Assembly (NCBI GenBank): GCA_900540885.1
Contig: UQHJ01000031.1
Location: 1 to 27,548, forward strand
Direction of reading: 5' to 3'
Length of the DNA stretch: 27,548 nt
Source of the DNA: an uncultured Prevotella sp.
Lineage (GTDB): Bacteria > Bacteroidota > Bacteroidia > Bacteroidales > Bacteroidaceae
Shown one piece after another: positions 1 to 8,335 of this stretch; the stretch's first letter is position 1; each line of letters begins with the position of its first letter. Under the pieces are notes generated by a model. The model searched no databases, was not told the DNA's origin, and worked only from the letters and a program-made list of their open reading frames with translations. The position numbers and the translations under genes were made by a program.

Positions 1-1
1 G

Positions 2-94
2 GTTTTGGAGACTAATACTAGAGGTTTGCATATTGCTTTGGCTATTCCTATTTCCTTTTTTAGAGAAAACATTGAAAGTAAAAATGAAACATAG
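2..94 (+). CDS. Possible 3' end of an unidentified gene cut by the window edge
   Basis: One frame is open from base 2 to a TAG at 92-94 and gives 30 residues. The central part (GLHIALAIPISFFRENI) is hydrophobic and composed like real protein. I do not recognise a family, and with so little sequence the frame could be open by chance. The next 95 bases hold no convincing gene. Confidence 0.28.
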   Translation, partial: VLETNTRGLHIALAIPISFFRENIESKNET

Positions 95-187
95 AATATA
101 TATGTTTCAGCCCCTAAAATCGTTCAAAATCAAAGCATTATGCACAAAAAGTGAAACATTGAAACGTTTGTGTCCAATAGAATTGAT

Positions 188-249
188 AACCTGCAATTTA
201 TCGAAGAGACAGGAATGTTCATTGATGTATCTTCGATAAATTGCAGGTT
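188..249. repeat. Palindromic repeat element A (20-bp perfect inverted repeat)
   Basis: The left arm AACCTGCAATTTATCGAAGA (188-207) is the exact reverse complement of 230-249, around a 22-nt loop. The loop contains AATGTTCATT. Both the arm core CTGCAATTTATCG and the loop 10-mer recur in the larger palindrome at 14456-14577, and the arm core recurs at 10549-10559 without a partner. This suggests a dispersed non-coding hairpin family (MITE-like or REP-like). It could also stop transcription coming from either side. Confidence 0.8.
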
Positions 250-300
250 GGCATTCTTGAATGAAGTGGTGTAAACCTACGTCCGAAACTCAGCCTGTCG

Positions 301-338
301 CCTTGATATATACCGCAGGGTGATAAGTATATACAAGG
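301..338 (-). terminator. Possible hairpin downstream of the oxidoreductase operon
   Basis: CCTTGATATATAC (301-313) pairs with GTATATACAAGG (327-338) with one bulged base. It lies about 20 bases past the stop of the last gene of the minus-strand operon, so it is placed to end that transcript. There is no clear U-run, so this is tentative. Confidence 0.3.
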
Positions 339-359
339 CAGACACAATTGAGATTGTCT

Positions 360-1465
360 TTACTGATGTATGTTATTATACACTTCGTCACTCACTTCTT
401 CTAGCCATTCGTTACTGCTCTTATCCGATGTCTTCACATGGGTTGCAATATGCTGGAACCATGAGTCGCGATGCGCTCCGTGCCAGTGCTTTACTCCCTC
501 AGGTATATCTATTATATCACCCGGTTGCAACGGAATGGCAGGTTTGTGCCCCATTCCTGATACCAACCTTTTCCGCTGACGCAGATGAGGATTTGGTGTG
601 CGCCGTGGTGGATATGCCAGTTGTTGCGGCAACCCGGTTCAAAGGTCACATTGCTGTAGCTCTGCACGGACTGCTCTTCGGCAGAGAGATTCTTGGGCTT
701 CATCGGTGCAAGATGACTGTTGCCCGTGAAATATTGGGCAAAATGGGTGTTAGGACTGCCCTTAGGCCAGTCGCCATGGCAAGCATCTGCGGCATTGTCA
801 GATTGGGAAAGACCATTCTCAGAAAGATAGTTGCACAATTGCTTAACTTGCTCAGTTGTATTGCCCATAGCTACAGCACCTCGTTTGTGGGAAGCAAGCT
901 GTGTATCCACGCCCTTCATGCTTGAGAGGGCAGCCACGGTCACTATCTCGCGGTCGGCTTCAGATAGTTGGTCGCCTGCGAAGATGTCACCAAACAGATG
1001 GCTCTTCAGGTAATAGTCTTCTTGAGGACAGAAATCATACTTGTATTCCCGTCCACCCACAAGGCGCGACTGCACTTCTGTTCCTCTTTTCAAAGCTTCA
1101 GAAGCATCATTCCACAGTGCAGGTTTCGTCCACGGCTTTCCCTCATTGTCACATAAGCCTTTATGCTTGCGGTCATCAAGCACATTTTTCAACCGATTAA
1201 GTGCATTGAGCGATCGGGGGAAGCCTGTATAGGCATAGAGTTGTGAGAAAGCCTCCTTCAGTTCGTTTACAGAAACTCCATTATCAAGAGCTTTGCTCAA
1301 AGCTACGTCAAGCCTGACCATGTCGCCTTGTGCTTCAAGGCTGGCACATTCCGCCAAAGAAAGTTGGCGTTGGGTTAATATATCTTTTTTCATAATGTCG
1401 CTTGTTTGAGCATAGGCACTTGTTATGGTGAGTGCCCATACAAGTGTGAGAATATACTTTATCAT
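360..1465 (-). pseudogene. Secreted carboxymuconolactone decarboxylase/cupin protein, frameshifted
   Basis: Reading from ATG at 1465: a Sec signal peptide (residues 1-20, ending AYAQ), two CMD/AhpD-like helical repeats (about 30-110 and 150-220, without the CxxC of peroxidase-type AhpD), then a cupin with metal-binding NNWHIHH at 281-287. The frame breaks after WYQEWG (residue 306) and stops at 512. The missing half of the cupin (KPAIPLQPGDIIDIPEGVKH and on to YNNIHQ) continues in another frame to a TAA at 360. Removing one CA from the CACA near 555 would restore W-G-K-P-A, the usual family sequence, and give a protein of about 367 residues. It is either a real recent frameshift or an assembly error. 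It overlaps the upstream hydrolase stop by ATGA, so it is the last gene of the operon. CMD/cupin proteins often accompany aldo/keto reductases and hydrolases; the substrate is unknown. Confidence 0.85.
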
Positions 1466-2532
1466 AGATTAGACTTATAGAAGTCTGTAATTTCGCTCCA
1501 TGGGATGAAATTTCCTTCACCACCATCATAGAGGTCACAATGTGTAGCATCGGGTACAATGAGCATACGCTTATTGTCTGCATACTTGCCACTTGTCAGT
1601 TTCTGATAAGCCTCCTCACCAAAATATCGGCTGTGAGCTTTCTCGCCGTGCACGATGAGTACAGGAGTACGTATCTCTGAAGCTGCAATCCACAGATTCT
1701 GGTTGAGGCGCATCAGCTGGGTGGTGATGTTCCAACCCATGTTAGAATTGAGCGAACGTGGATGATAGCCTCTGTTCGGTGACTTGTAGTAAGCTACATA
1801 CTGTTTAAGGAACTCGGGTGCATCATCGGCAGTTGTATCGGGAAGTCCGCCTTGCGGCAGAATCTCTCCCTTATGAAATTCTTCTGTTCGCAGTTTTGCC
1901 AATCTTTGTTTCAAAGCGAATCTGCCATTCTCGTCCATTGTGTCGAAATATCCCTGTTGTGTCACGCGCGTGAGATTATATAAGGTGACGCTCACCGTAG
2001 TTTTTATGCGAGGGTCGAGAGCTGCAGCGTTGAGGGCAATGCCTCCCCAACCGCAGATACCAAGTATGCCAATGCGTTCGGCATCAACATCATCTCGGCA
2101 TGAGAGATAATCCACCGCAGCGCAGAAGTCCTCGGTGTTGATATCCATGGAAGATGTATAGCGTGGCTCGCCACCGCTTTCTCCCGTAAAAGAAGGGTCG
2201 AAGGCAATGGTCAGGAAGCCGTCCTCTGCCAGATGTTGTGCATAAAGTCCGCTTGCTTGTTCCTTCACTGCTCCGAATGGTCCGCTGACGGCAATGGCTG
2301 CCATTTTCCCACTCGTCTCTTTCGGTATGTAGAGGTCGGCTGCAAGCGTGATGCCGAACCTATTGCTGAACGTCACTTTCTCATGACGTACCTTGTCGCT
2401 TTTGGGGAATGTTTTGTCCCATTCGTTTACCAACTGCAGTGAATTCTGTTTGGCTGCCTTGTTATACACTCCTTGTGCATTCGTTGTTAATGTCGTCATA
2501 GCTAACATAATCATTGATAACAAATACTTCAT
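1462..2532 (-). CDS. Secreted alpha/beta hydrolase of the dienelactone hydrolase type
   Basis: A 356-residue protein with a Sec signal peptide (1-20, ending TNAQ). The alpha/beta-hydrolase core begins near residue 50. The nucleophile elbow GICGWGG puts Cys160 where dienelactone hydrolases have their catalytic cysteine. An HGEKAHSR segment (295-302) and DATHCDLYD with His331 lie where the acid and histidine of the triad are expected. It probably hydrolyses an ester or lactone in the periplasm; the substrate cannot be read from sequence. Its stop overlaps the start of the CMD/cupin gene by four bases, which suggests coupled translation. It starts about 70 bases after the aldo/keto reductase gene ends. 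Confidence 0.85.
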   Translation of the reverse strand: MKYLLSMIMLAMTTLTTNAQGVYNKAAKQNSLQLVNEWDKTFPKSDKVRHEKVTFSNRFGITLAADLYIPKETSGKMAAIAVSGPFGAVKEQASGLYAQHLAEDGFLTIAFDPSFTGESGGEPRYTSSMDINTEDFCAAVDYLSCRDDVDAERIGILGICGWGGIALNAAALDPRIKTTVSVTLYNLTRVTQQGYFDTMDENGRFALKQRLAKLRTEEFHKGEILPQGGLPDTTADDAPEFLKQYVAYYKSPNRGYHPRSLNSNMGWNITTQLMRLNQNLWIAASEIRTPVLIVHGEKAHSRYFGEEAYQKLTSGKYADNKRMLIVPDATHCDLYDGGEGNFIPWSEITDFYKSNL

Positions 2533-2543
2533 AATATATATCT

Positions 2544-2602
2544 TTAGAATCCAATAGTCACTCCGCCCATGGCATTCATATGATTGTCGTTTACCAAAAT
2601 TA
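2544..2602 (-). pseudogene. Possible remnant: C-terminal tail of an outer-membrane beta-barrel protein
   Basis: The gap between the aldo/keto reductase and the hydrolase reads in one minus frame as LVNDNHMNAMGGVTIGF followed by TAA. A glycine-rich last strand ending in Phe is typical of beta-barrel proteins. There is no room for the rest of such a gene, so this is at best a leftover from a deletion. A chance reading frame is quite possible. Confidence 0.2.
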
Positions 2603-3919
2603 TTACGATTTCTTGGTAAAAGCCAATGTAAGGAGTTTCCAATCTTCTCCTTCTTTTATATAGACTTCACATACAAAGAATGGGAATGAGGCCTCATGAC
2701 CTCCTACCTCGCTCGTCAACTGTAGGTCGCTATATACTACGGCAGTGTTTCCACTGATACGCGGCTCCACACTATGTATATCGGTATGTTTGTACCAGAT
2801 GGAACCTTTTTCTATTGTCATAAGTTCCGCCGTGCGTCCCCATGCTCCACCTGGGTGTACGAACATGGCATCCTTGTGGAATAGTCGGGCGAGTTCAGTG
2901 ACGTTTTTATCCGCCAACCACTGCCACTTTTTGGTAGAGAGGGCTGTGAGTTCTGCCTCTGCACGCTCTTGCGCATCCATCACTGGCATATTGGCGAAAC
3001 CCTTTGCCTGCTCGTATGTAGCATTAAAGAAACGCTGTTCTTTATTCAGTTTCCTAATCTGCTTCATATCCTTTGCCGTGAGGGCGAACGGCTTGCCGCC
3101 AACCTCGCCTTGGGCGGCTGCGATGTTCTCATGGATATAATCGGGATTGGTGGCTCCGGGAATGGTCAGCAGTCCTTCTTGTATCTCCCATCGGAGGATC
3201 ACTTGTGCGGGACTTACGTCATGCGCCTTTGCAATCATCATGATGACAGGGTTTTTGAGCAAGACGCCTTGGCTCATGGCACCACCAAGGGGAAACCAGC
3301 ACTCCACCTTCATACCGTATTTCTCCGCCAACTTGCGCTTCTCGATGCGCTGCGCATAAGGGTGACATTCCATCTGCATGATAACTGGCTTTATCTCGGT
3401 GGAATCCATGCACCATTGAAACCACTCCTCAGCTCCAGGCACTTCAAAGTTGCTGAGACCAAGAGTGCGCACCTTGCCTTGCTTCACAGCCAACTCCAAG
3501 TTATGCCATGCCGTCTTGATCTCTCCCACAGGCTGATGCAGATATACGAGGTCAACATAGTCGAGATTAAGTCGGCGAAGCATGCGGTCGATAGCTGTAG
3601 GGTCGGCATATTCTGATGGCCATATCTTGCTCGTCACCCAAATATCCTCACGTTTGCAACCTCCTTCTGCGATGAATTCATTTACGGCATCGCCTACGCC
3701 ACGCTCGTCCATATAGGCATGAGCCGTGTCAATATGTCTATATCCAGCACGCAAAGCCGTAAGTACAGCTTCCTTGCAAGCCTCATTTGAAGGCACCGCA
3801 AATGTTCCGATGCCAAACTGTGGCATCTCAACTCCATTATTCAATTGGATCATCGGTCCCTGTGCGTAGGCTGCCACTATCCAGATGCAGCCTACTATTG
3901 CCATAATAATCTTCTTCAT
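2603..3919 (-). CDS. Secreted aldo/keto reductase fused to an NTF2/SnoaL-like domain
   Basis: A 438-residue protein. Residues 1-20 (ending AAYAQ) form a Sec signal peptide. Residues 21 to about 300 are an aldo/keto reductase of the 2,5-diketogluconate reductase type, with the catalytic tetrad Asp64, Tyr69, Lys98 and His128. Residues about 315-438 look like an NTF2/SnoaL-like (DUF4440-type) domain, with FVHPGGAWGRTAE and a closing WKLLTLAFTKK strand. The cofactor loop reads IPGATNP instead of the usual IPKSTNP, so a lysine that normally contacts the NADPH phosphate is absent. Export of a nicotinamide-dependent reductase is unusual. It overlaps the preceding FMN-reductase-like gene by ATGA (3916-3919). 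Substrate unknown. Confidence 0.87.
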   Translation of the reverse strand: MKKIIMAIVGCIWIVAAYAQGPMIQLNNGVEMPQFGIGTFAVPSNEACKEAVLTALRAGYRHIDTAHAYMDERGVGDAVNEFIAEGGCKREDIWVTSKIWPSEYADPTAIDRMLRRLNLDYVDLVYLHQPVGEIKTAWHNLELAVKQGKVRTLGLSNFEVPGAEEWFQWCMDSTEIKPVIMQMECHPYAQRIEKRKLAEKYGMKVECWFPLGGAMSQGVLLKNPVIMMIAKAHDVSPAQVILRWEIQEGLLTIPGATNPDYIHENIAAAQGEVGGKPFALTAKDMKQIRKLNKEQRFFNATYEQAKGFANMPVMDAQERAEAELTALSTKKWQWLADKNVTELARLFHKDAMFVHPGGAWGRTAELMTIEKGSIWYKHTDIHSVEPRISGNTAVVYSDLQLTSEVGGHEASFPFFVCEVYIKEGEDWKLLTLAFTKKS

Positions 3920-4476
3920 TTCAACTTACCCTTTAATGTTTTAGCCTCGCTTTTGCTGGTAGCCATGCCCTCGTAGGAGAAACCATACATACCAGCAAAT
4001 CGGCTCATGCTATATTCGCCATCATCTATCATCATCTTTGTGGGGGCGGCACCCTGATATACGAAGAACAGGCGTTTGCCCTTGAACTCCCCATCTGGCA
4101 CATAGCCGTAGAAACGTTCCATCAACGTGCGCACCGAGGCGCAGATGTTGTGCCAATAAACTGGCGAACCCATCACGACTATATCTGCCTCCTTCATTTT
4201 GGCTATTACCTCGTCAAGCTGGTCTCCCTCAAGCGTCTGACCATAGAAGTTGAGGCGATAGTCGTTGAGATTAATCGTTTCATACTTTCTGCCTTCAAGT
4301 AGCACCTTTGCCAAAGTGGCGGTATTGCCGTCGCGGTTTGGGCTTCCGTTGATAAAGAGGATCTTTTCCATTTCTACTTCATTGTTATTAGAGTCATTGT
4401 TCTTTGTACCTGCCGAGCAGTTGACGAAAGCCAGTATGCCCAGTATCAAAATTAATATTTTCTTCATAGTTTCCAT
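3916..4476 (-). CDS. Flavodoxin/NADPH-dependent FMN reductase-like lipoprotein
   Basis: A 186-residue protein with a short hydrophobic leader ending in a lipobox-like FVNC (Cys20). It is followed by an Asn-rich linker and a flavodoxin fold: the FMN-phosphate loop INGSPNRDGNT at 42-52 and a second flavin-contact segment MGSPVYWHNICASV at 102-115. Such proteins bind FMN and carry out two-electron reductions. The family is cytosolic as a rule; here the leader points to attachment in the periplasm or outer membrane. ATG codons at 4476 and 4467 (MKKILIL) are both possible starts, and an internal Met36 could give a leaderless cytosolic form. It overlaps the next gene by ATGA and follows the esterase gene by 27 bases. 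Confidence 0.82.
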   Translation of the reverse strand: METMKKILILILGILAFVNCSAGTKNNDSNNNEVEMEKILFINGSPNRDGNTATLAKVLLEGRKYETINLNDYRLNFYGQTLEGDQLDEVIAKMKEADIVVMGSPVYWHNICASVRTLMERFYGYVPDGEFKGKRLFFVYQGAAPTKMMIDDGEYSMSRFAGMYGFSYEGMATSKSEAKTLKGKLK

Positions 4477-4503
4477 TTTTATATTTCTTTTTCGCTTTTT
4501 GGG

Positions 4504-5382
4504 TTACTCTTCCGTATTATTACCATTCTTTTTTGAGAAAAAGAACGGAAGTGCGTTATAGATGTATTCCAGCGTAGGACGATATTCGTGCCGTGCCCCT
4601 TCTTTTTCGTGGAAAGTCATATTGTCCGTGTTGAACACCTCCGGCAAACGTGCCATTCCCTCTATTTGCAGCAAGGTTTCGCTGTATGCCGAATCACTTG
4701 TTCCGCTTGCTGCCCAAATATAGAACCCCGTGCCAGCGTATGCGGATTGCCGCACCTTTTCTGCAAGATAAGCCGCCGTTTCATCGGGACGGTTCATTCC
4801 AGCGAACCTACCCAACGACCAGCAGTCACCGCTGATGGGCATAAACCATTTGAATGCACTGAGTGTCTCGTCAAAGGCATACCAAGTGGTGACTGCCCCC
4901 ATCGAGAAGCCGCCGATGGCACGGTGTTTACGGGAAGCCTCGATGCCTTCTGCATCAGTGGTCTCGGCGTATGTATGGTATCGGCTTTCCACCACAGGAA
5001 TCAAGTCGTTCACCAGTTCTTGTGGCAAAGCCTTACAATACGGGTCGGCATCTGTATAGTTGGCTGTGGGCTGGCCGTAGTTGTAGGTTGGCGTGACGAT
5101 AATCATAGGGTCGATGTCACCATGGGCAATCATTTTGTCAAGCAACTTGCGGAGCATACCGTTCTCTGTCTCGAAATAGGTGGAAGCCGTGCCGTAATGC
5201 CCGTGTACGAGGTACATAATGTTGTACCTTTTCTGTTCGTCATAGCCATAAGGCAGATAGACGTATGCCGTGTTTGTCCGAGATGCGCCACAGCCTTCCG
5301 CATAGTCGCGTGTGGCATAATCCATACGGACAATGCTGCCACGTTGTTCCGCTTCCTGCTCGTATCCGTACAGTGTCAGCAC
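4504..5382 (-). CDS. Esterase (carbohydrate esterase family 1-like), missing its own 5' end
   Basis: The alpha/beta-hydrolase fold resembles feruloyl/acetyl esterases of the esterase D/CE1 type: NTAYVYLPYGYD near residues 37-48, oxyanion-side HGHYG at 60-64, nucleophile GGFSMGA with Ser160, and a late His265 in EGARHEYRP. The listed start is a GTG inside the preceding flavodoxin fragment. There is no ATG at the expected place and no signal peptide, although relatives are normally exported. The frame stays open upstream through the flavodoxin codons, so the gene seems to have lost its own start in a fusion. Translation might be salvaged from the GTG or from Met20. It ends 27 bases before the FMN-reductase-like gene. 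Confidence 0.75.
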   Translation of the reverse strand: MLTLYGYEQEAEQRGSIVRMDYATRDYAEGCGASRTNTAYVYLPYGYDEQKRYNIMYLVHGHYGTASTYFETENGMLRKLLDKMIAHGDIDPMIIVTPTYNYGQPTANYTDADPYCKALPQELVNDLIPVVESRYHTYAETTDAEGIEASRKHRAIGGFSMGAVTTWYAFDETLSAFKWFMPISGDCWSLGRFAGMNRPDETAAYLAEKVRQSAYAGTGFYIWAASGTSDSAYSETLLQIEGMARLPEVFNTDNMTFHEKEGARHEYRPTLEYIYNALPFFFSKKNGNNTEE

Positions 5383-5647
5383 CAGTGGCCTCGCTAATGA
5401 CTGTCGCCATGTATTCCACGCTGCCGTACAAGTCGCCGTTTACAATCAAACGGCTGGCGGAAGTGCTGGCATCCACACCGTCCGGCAAAGGTTCGGAGAA
5501 GTAGACAACAAGCACTTTGTGATTAGTTCCGGGTATTACCTCTTCGGTTGGGACATTGATATTGTTGCCCTCACTGTCACCGCAAGAGGATAAAGCAAGC
5601 AATGCGCATAGCACCGCGAAAGGAATAAAAGACCTGCTGACACTCAT
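5240..5647 (-). pseudogene. Flavodoxin lipoprotein N-terminal fragment joined out of frame to the esterase
   Basis: Residues 1-22 are a lipoprotein signal peptide with lipobox LSSC (Cys22). Residues 44 to about 94 match the first part of Bacteroidota flavodoxins: KVLVVYFSEPLPDGVDAS, a short insert, then YMATVISEATGADTVRI, after which the family normally continues to a PYP motif and about 100 more residues. Instead the recognisable flavodoxin stops near 5365. The remaining codons (to TAA at 5240) antagonise the esterase frame and have no family character. The simplest reading is a deletion that joined a flavodoxin 5' end to an esterase lacking its 5' end, out of frame. Confidence 0.75.
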
Positions 5648-5710
5648 TACTGCTGTAGTCAGCGAAATACTTCTGTTTTCATACGCGTAATGATTAATTG
5701 TATTTGATGC

Positions 5711-6466
5711 TTATAAAATAACCTTTTTATTATTAATGATGTTCAACCCCTTTTGTGGATTTTTTCGTTTTGTGCCGTCTATGGAGTAGATAGATTGTTT
5801 GCGCTTGGTTTTGGTCCTCACTTCCGACAAAGATGTTACACCTTGATGAGTTTTGTTCCATTCTTCATTTGTGATGTCAATCCATGTCTGTATGGTCTGT
5901 GTGTTAATTCTTCCGCTTGTCAGTCCCTCACCAGTAAGATGCTTAGCATTAGGGGTGAGATCAACAATCTTCTGCAAGGTCTCGTCGCGATAGGTTGAGG
6001 CGTAAGTGCAGAACGGCACCACCGTCTTTTCCTTGATGTCATAGCTCTCGGCAAAGGTGGAAATTATCATTGGGGCAGTGTGCCACCACACTGGACACCC
6101 GATAAAAACCACGTCATACGATTCCCAGTCTTCAACCTTTTCCTTAATAGGCGGACGTGCATTGTTATCTCTCTCTTCCAGCGCCACTTCCGTGCAGGGA
6201 GTATATTCCGTTGGATAAGGATTTACAGGAACAATCTCGAAGAGGTTGCCTCCTGTCACTCGTTGTATCCCCTGAGCCATACGACGTGTCGTGCCGCCCC
6301 AGGAGAAATAAGCAACCAGCACTTTTTTCCCACCGAAATATGTGCCGTCATCAATAGTCTCCTCATTCGTATTCTCAATATCCGAGTTGTCACTCGAACA
6401 TGCAAAACTGCTCTGTATAGCCAGCAGTCCAACCAATAAAAGAAATAGTCTTTTCATTGTTTTCAT
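5711..6466 (-). CDS. Flavodoxin lipoprotein with a sorting-signal-like C-terminal tail
   Basis: A 251-residue protein. Residues 1-23 form a lipoprotein signal (lipobox SFAC, Cys23). Residues 48 to about 200 are a complete flavodoxin: the FMN loop VAYFSWGGTTRRMA at 51-64, the NPYPTEYTPC motif at 82-91, and the aromatic flavin segment GCPVWWHTAPM at 123-133. Residues 225-251 (SIYSIDG, then QKGLNIINNKKVIL) resemble the short C-terminal tail on many exported Prevotella and Bacteroides proteins and are not part of the flavodoxin fold. It is probably a surface or periplasmic electron carrier or quinone-reductase-like protein. The start overlaps the stop of the upstream aldo/keto reductase by ATGA; Met4 is an alternative start. 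Confidence 0.86.
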   Translation of the reverse strand: MKTMKRLFLLLVGLLAIQSSFACSSDNSDIENTNEETIDDGTYFGGKKVLVAYFSWGGTTRRMAQGIQRVTGGNLFEIVPVNPYPTEYTPCTEVALEERDNNARPPIKEKVEDWESYDVVFIGCPVWWHTAPMIISTFAESYDIKEKTVVPFCTYASTYRDETLQKIVDLTPNAKHLTGEGLTSGRINTQTIQTWIDITNEEWNKTHQGVTSLSEVRTKTKRKQSIYSIDGTKRKNPQKGLNIINNKKVIL

Positions 6467-7479
6467 TGTGTTTTATGTTTGATTATTACTTTCGACCCGC
6501 CAAACACTTCGCTCATCCTCATGTTCGCCAAAGCTTCATCAATTTGCCTTACTTCCTCTGCCGTCAATTCAATCTCTGCCGCTCCCATGTTCTCTTGCAG
6601 TCGGGAGAGATGGCGAGTTCCGGGGATAGGGACGATATATGGCTTTTTGCATATTATCCATGCCAAGGAGATTTGTGCAGGGGTGGCATGATGCGCTGCG
6701 GCGAGATCGTTCACCAATGCCATCAACTGCTTGTTCTGCTCGAAACTATCTTTTGTGAATTGGGGCATGGCAGCTCGATAGTCGGTCTGTTCATCGAAAT
6801 GACTATGTATAGAATAGCAGTCGGAGAGCAGTCCGTTGGCAAGTGGCGAGAATGCCATGAATCCTATGCCGAGTTCTTCGAGTACAGGGAACAGACTTTC
6901 ATGCCAGCGTGCCATCATCGAATAACGGTTTTGTATAGCAGTCAATGGACATACGGCATGTGCTCTGCGGATGTATTCCTCGTTTGCCTCCGACACACCC
7001 CAATGAAGAATCTTCCCCTCGCGTATGAGCGTTTGCATCACTTCTGCCACTTCCTCCGGATTAACATTTGGGTCGGGACGGTGCTGGAAATAAATGTCGA
7101 TATGGTCTGTCTGAAGCCGTCGGAGTGAGCCTTCGAGCGATATCCTGATTTTCTTGGGATTACTGTCTGGAATAATATCATGAGCCCCAGCCTCTTCGGG
7201 TTGAGAGAATGTTACGCCAAATTTGGTGGATATCACCACCTTGTCGCGATATGCCTTCAGTGCCTCACCCAGTATCTCCTCGTTGTCGTGTGGACGCTCG
7301 GGAGTGCCATACAGCTCAGCTGTGTCAAATAAGGTATATCCCATATCCACAGCTTGAGCCAACAGCTGCAGCATATCCTTATGTTCGCATGCCGCACCAT
7401 AGGCATGGCTCATACCCATGCAGCCAAGTCCTACTGTCGACACTTCAAGGCCACGCATACCTATTTTTCTTGTTTTCAT
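6463..7479 (-). CDS. Aldo/keto reductase, cytosolic (YajO/AKR13-like)
   Basis: A 338-residue TIM-barrel oxidoreductase starting MKTRKIGMRGLEVSTVGLGC, the standard family opening, with no signal peptide. The catalytic tetrad is Asp52, Tyr57, Lys86 and His133. The cofactor loop PIPGTRHLSRLQEN is normal for this subfamily. It would reduce an aldehyde or ketone with NAD(P)H; the substrate is unknown. It lies 15 bases after the next aldo/keto reductase and overlaps the flavodoxin start, so the three are very likely cotranscribed. Confidence 0.9.
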   Translation of the reverse strand: MKTRKIGMRGLEVSTVGLGCMGMSHAYGAACEHKDMLQLLAQAVDMGYTLFDTAELYGTPERPHDNEEILGEALKAYRDKVVISTKFGVTFSQPEEAGAHDIIPDSNPKKIRISLEGSLRRLQTDHIDIYFQHRPDPNVNPEEVAEVMQTLIREGKILHWGVSEANEEYIRRAHAVCPLTAIQNRYSMMARWHESLFPVLEELGIGFMAFSPLANGLLSDCYSIHSHFDEQTDYRAAMPQFTKDSFEQNKQLMALVNDLAAAHHATPAQISLAWIICKKPYIVPIPGTRHLSRLQENMGAAEIELTAEEVRQIDEALANMRMSEVFGGSKVIIKHKTQ

Positions 7480-7494
7480 AATACGACATTTTTG

Positions 7495-8334
7495 TCATTT
7501 CCACCCCATAAACATCCTTGCCGCCTCTGCCGAGTGATGGTCAAAGAAGAGGCTTTTGCCTGTATCGAGGGTAGCGATTAAGGCCATATCATCATCAGAC
7601 AGAACGAAATCGAAGATGTCATAATTTTCTTTCATGCGTTCAACGTGGGTTGTCTTAGGGATAATGACAACGCCCCGTTGTAGCAGCCAGCGAAGGGCAA
7701 CTTGCGCAACAGTCTTATTATGTCGCTCTGCAATCTCTTTCAGTGTGGTATTCCCGAAAAGATTGTTGCGACCTTCGGCAAATGGCCCCCACGACATGAT
7801 TTGGGTGCCATATCCCAGCATGATGGCCTGTGCCTCCTGCTGTTGGCAGAACACATGCGTCTCCACTTGGTTTACTGCCGGAACGATATCCATGTTCTCA
7901 GCAAGGTCGATGAAGTGGTCGGGATAGAAATTAGACACGCCTATAGCCCTCACCTTCCCCTGGCGATAAGCGTCCTGCAAGGCACGATATGCTCCATAGC
8001 GATCACAGAATGGTTGATGGAGAAGCATAAGGTCAATGTAGTCAGTGCGTAGTCGGCGAAGGCTTTCCTCGATGGAAGCTTTTGCCTTCTCATAGCCGTA
8101 GTTGGAAATCCACACTTTGCTAACGAGAAAAATCTCGTCGCGACTGATGCTACTGTCTGCCATAGCTCTGCCCACACCTTCTTCGTTGTGGTATGCCTGT
8201 GCAGTGTCAATCATTCTGTAGCCCACGCTCAATGCCTCAGCCACATGACGTTCACACACATCTGGTGCTATCTGATAGACACCATATCCTATTTGTGGCA
8301 TCATAACCCCATTGTTCAATTTTACATATTCCAT
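7495..8334 (-). CDS. Aldo/keto reductase, cytosolic (2,5-diketo-D-gluconate reductase-like)
   Basis: A 279-residue protein of normal family length with no signal peptide. The catalytic tetrad is Asp43, Tyr48, Lys73 and His106, and the cofactor loop is VIIPKTTH, keeping the lysine that the secreted homologue at 2603-3919 has lost. The two share the opening LNNGV-MPQ-G-G, so they are paralogues or closely related. The start is two bases from the tatC remnant stop, so this gene probably relies on the promoter upstream of the Tat relic. Confidence 0.9.
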   Translation of the reverse strand: MEYVKLNNGVMMPQIGYGVYQIAPDVCERHVAEALSVGYRMIDTAQAYHNEEGVGRAMADSSISRDEIFLVSKVWISNYGYEKAKASIEESLRRLRTDYIDLMLLHQPFCDRYGAYRALQDAYRQGKVRAIGVSNFYPDHFIDLAENMDIVPAVNQVETHVFCQQQEAQAIMLGYGTQIMSWGPFAEGRNNLFGNTTLKEIAERHNKTVAQVALRWLLQRGVVIIPKTTHVERMKENYDIFDFVLSDDDMALIATLDTGKSLFFDHHSAEAARMFMGWK

Positions 8335-8335
8335 A

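Noticed and set aside
33..239. Plus-strand frame of 68 codons near the left end
   Set aside because: It runs into the palindromic repeat and has no recognisable family; the frame ending at 94 looks more protein-like.
320..925. Plus-strand open frame of 201 codons
   Set aside because: It is antisense to the CMD/cupin gene, and its composition is odd for a real protein.
4588..5397. Plus-strand open frame of 269 codons
   Set aside because: It is antisense to the esterase gene with its clear GGFSMGA nucleophile motif, so it is a shadow.
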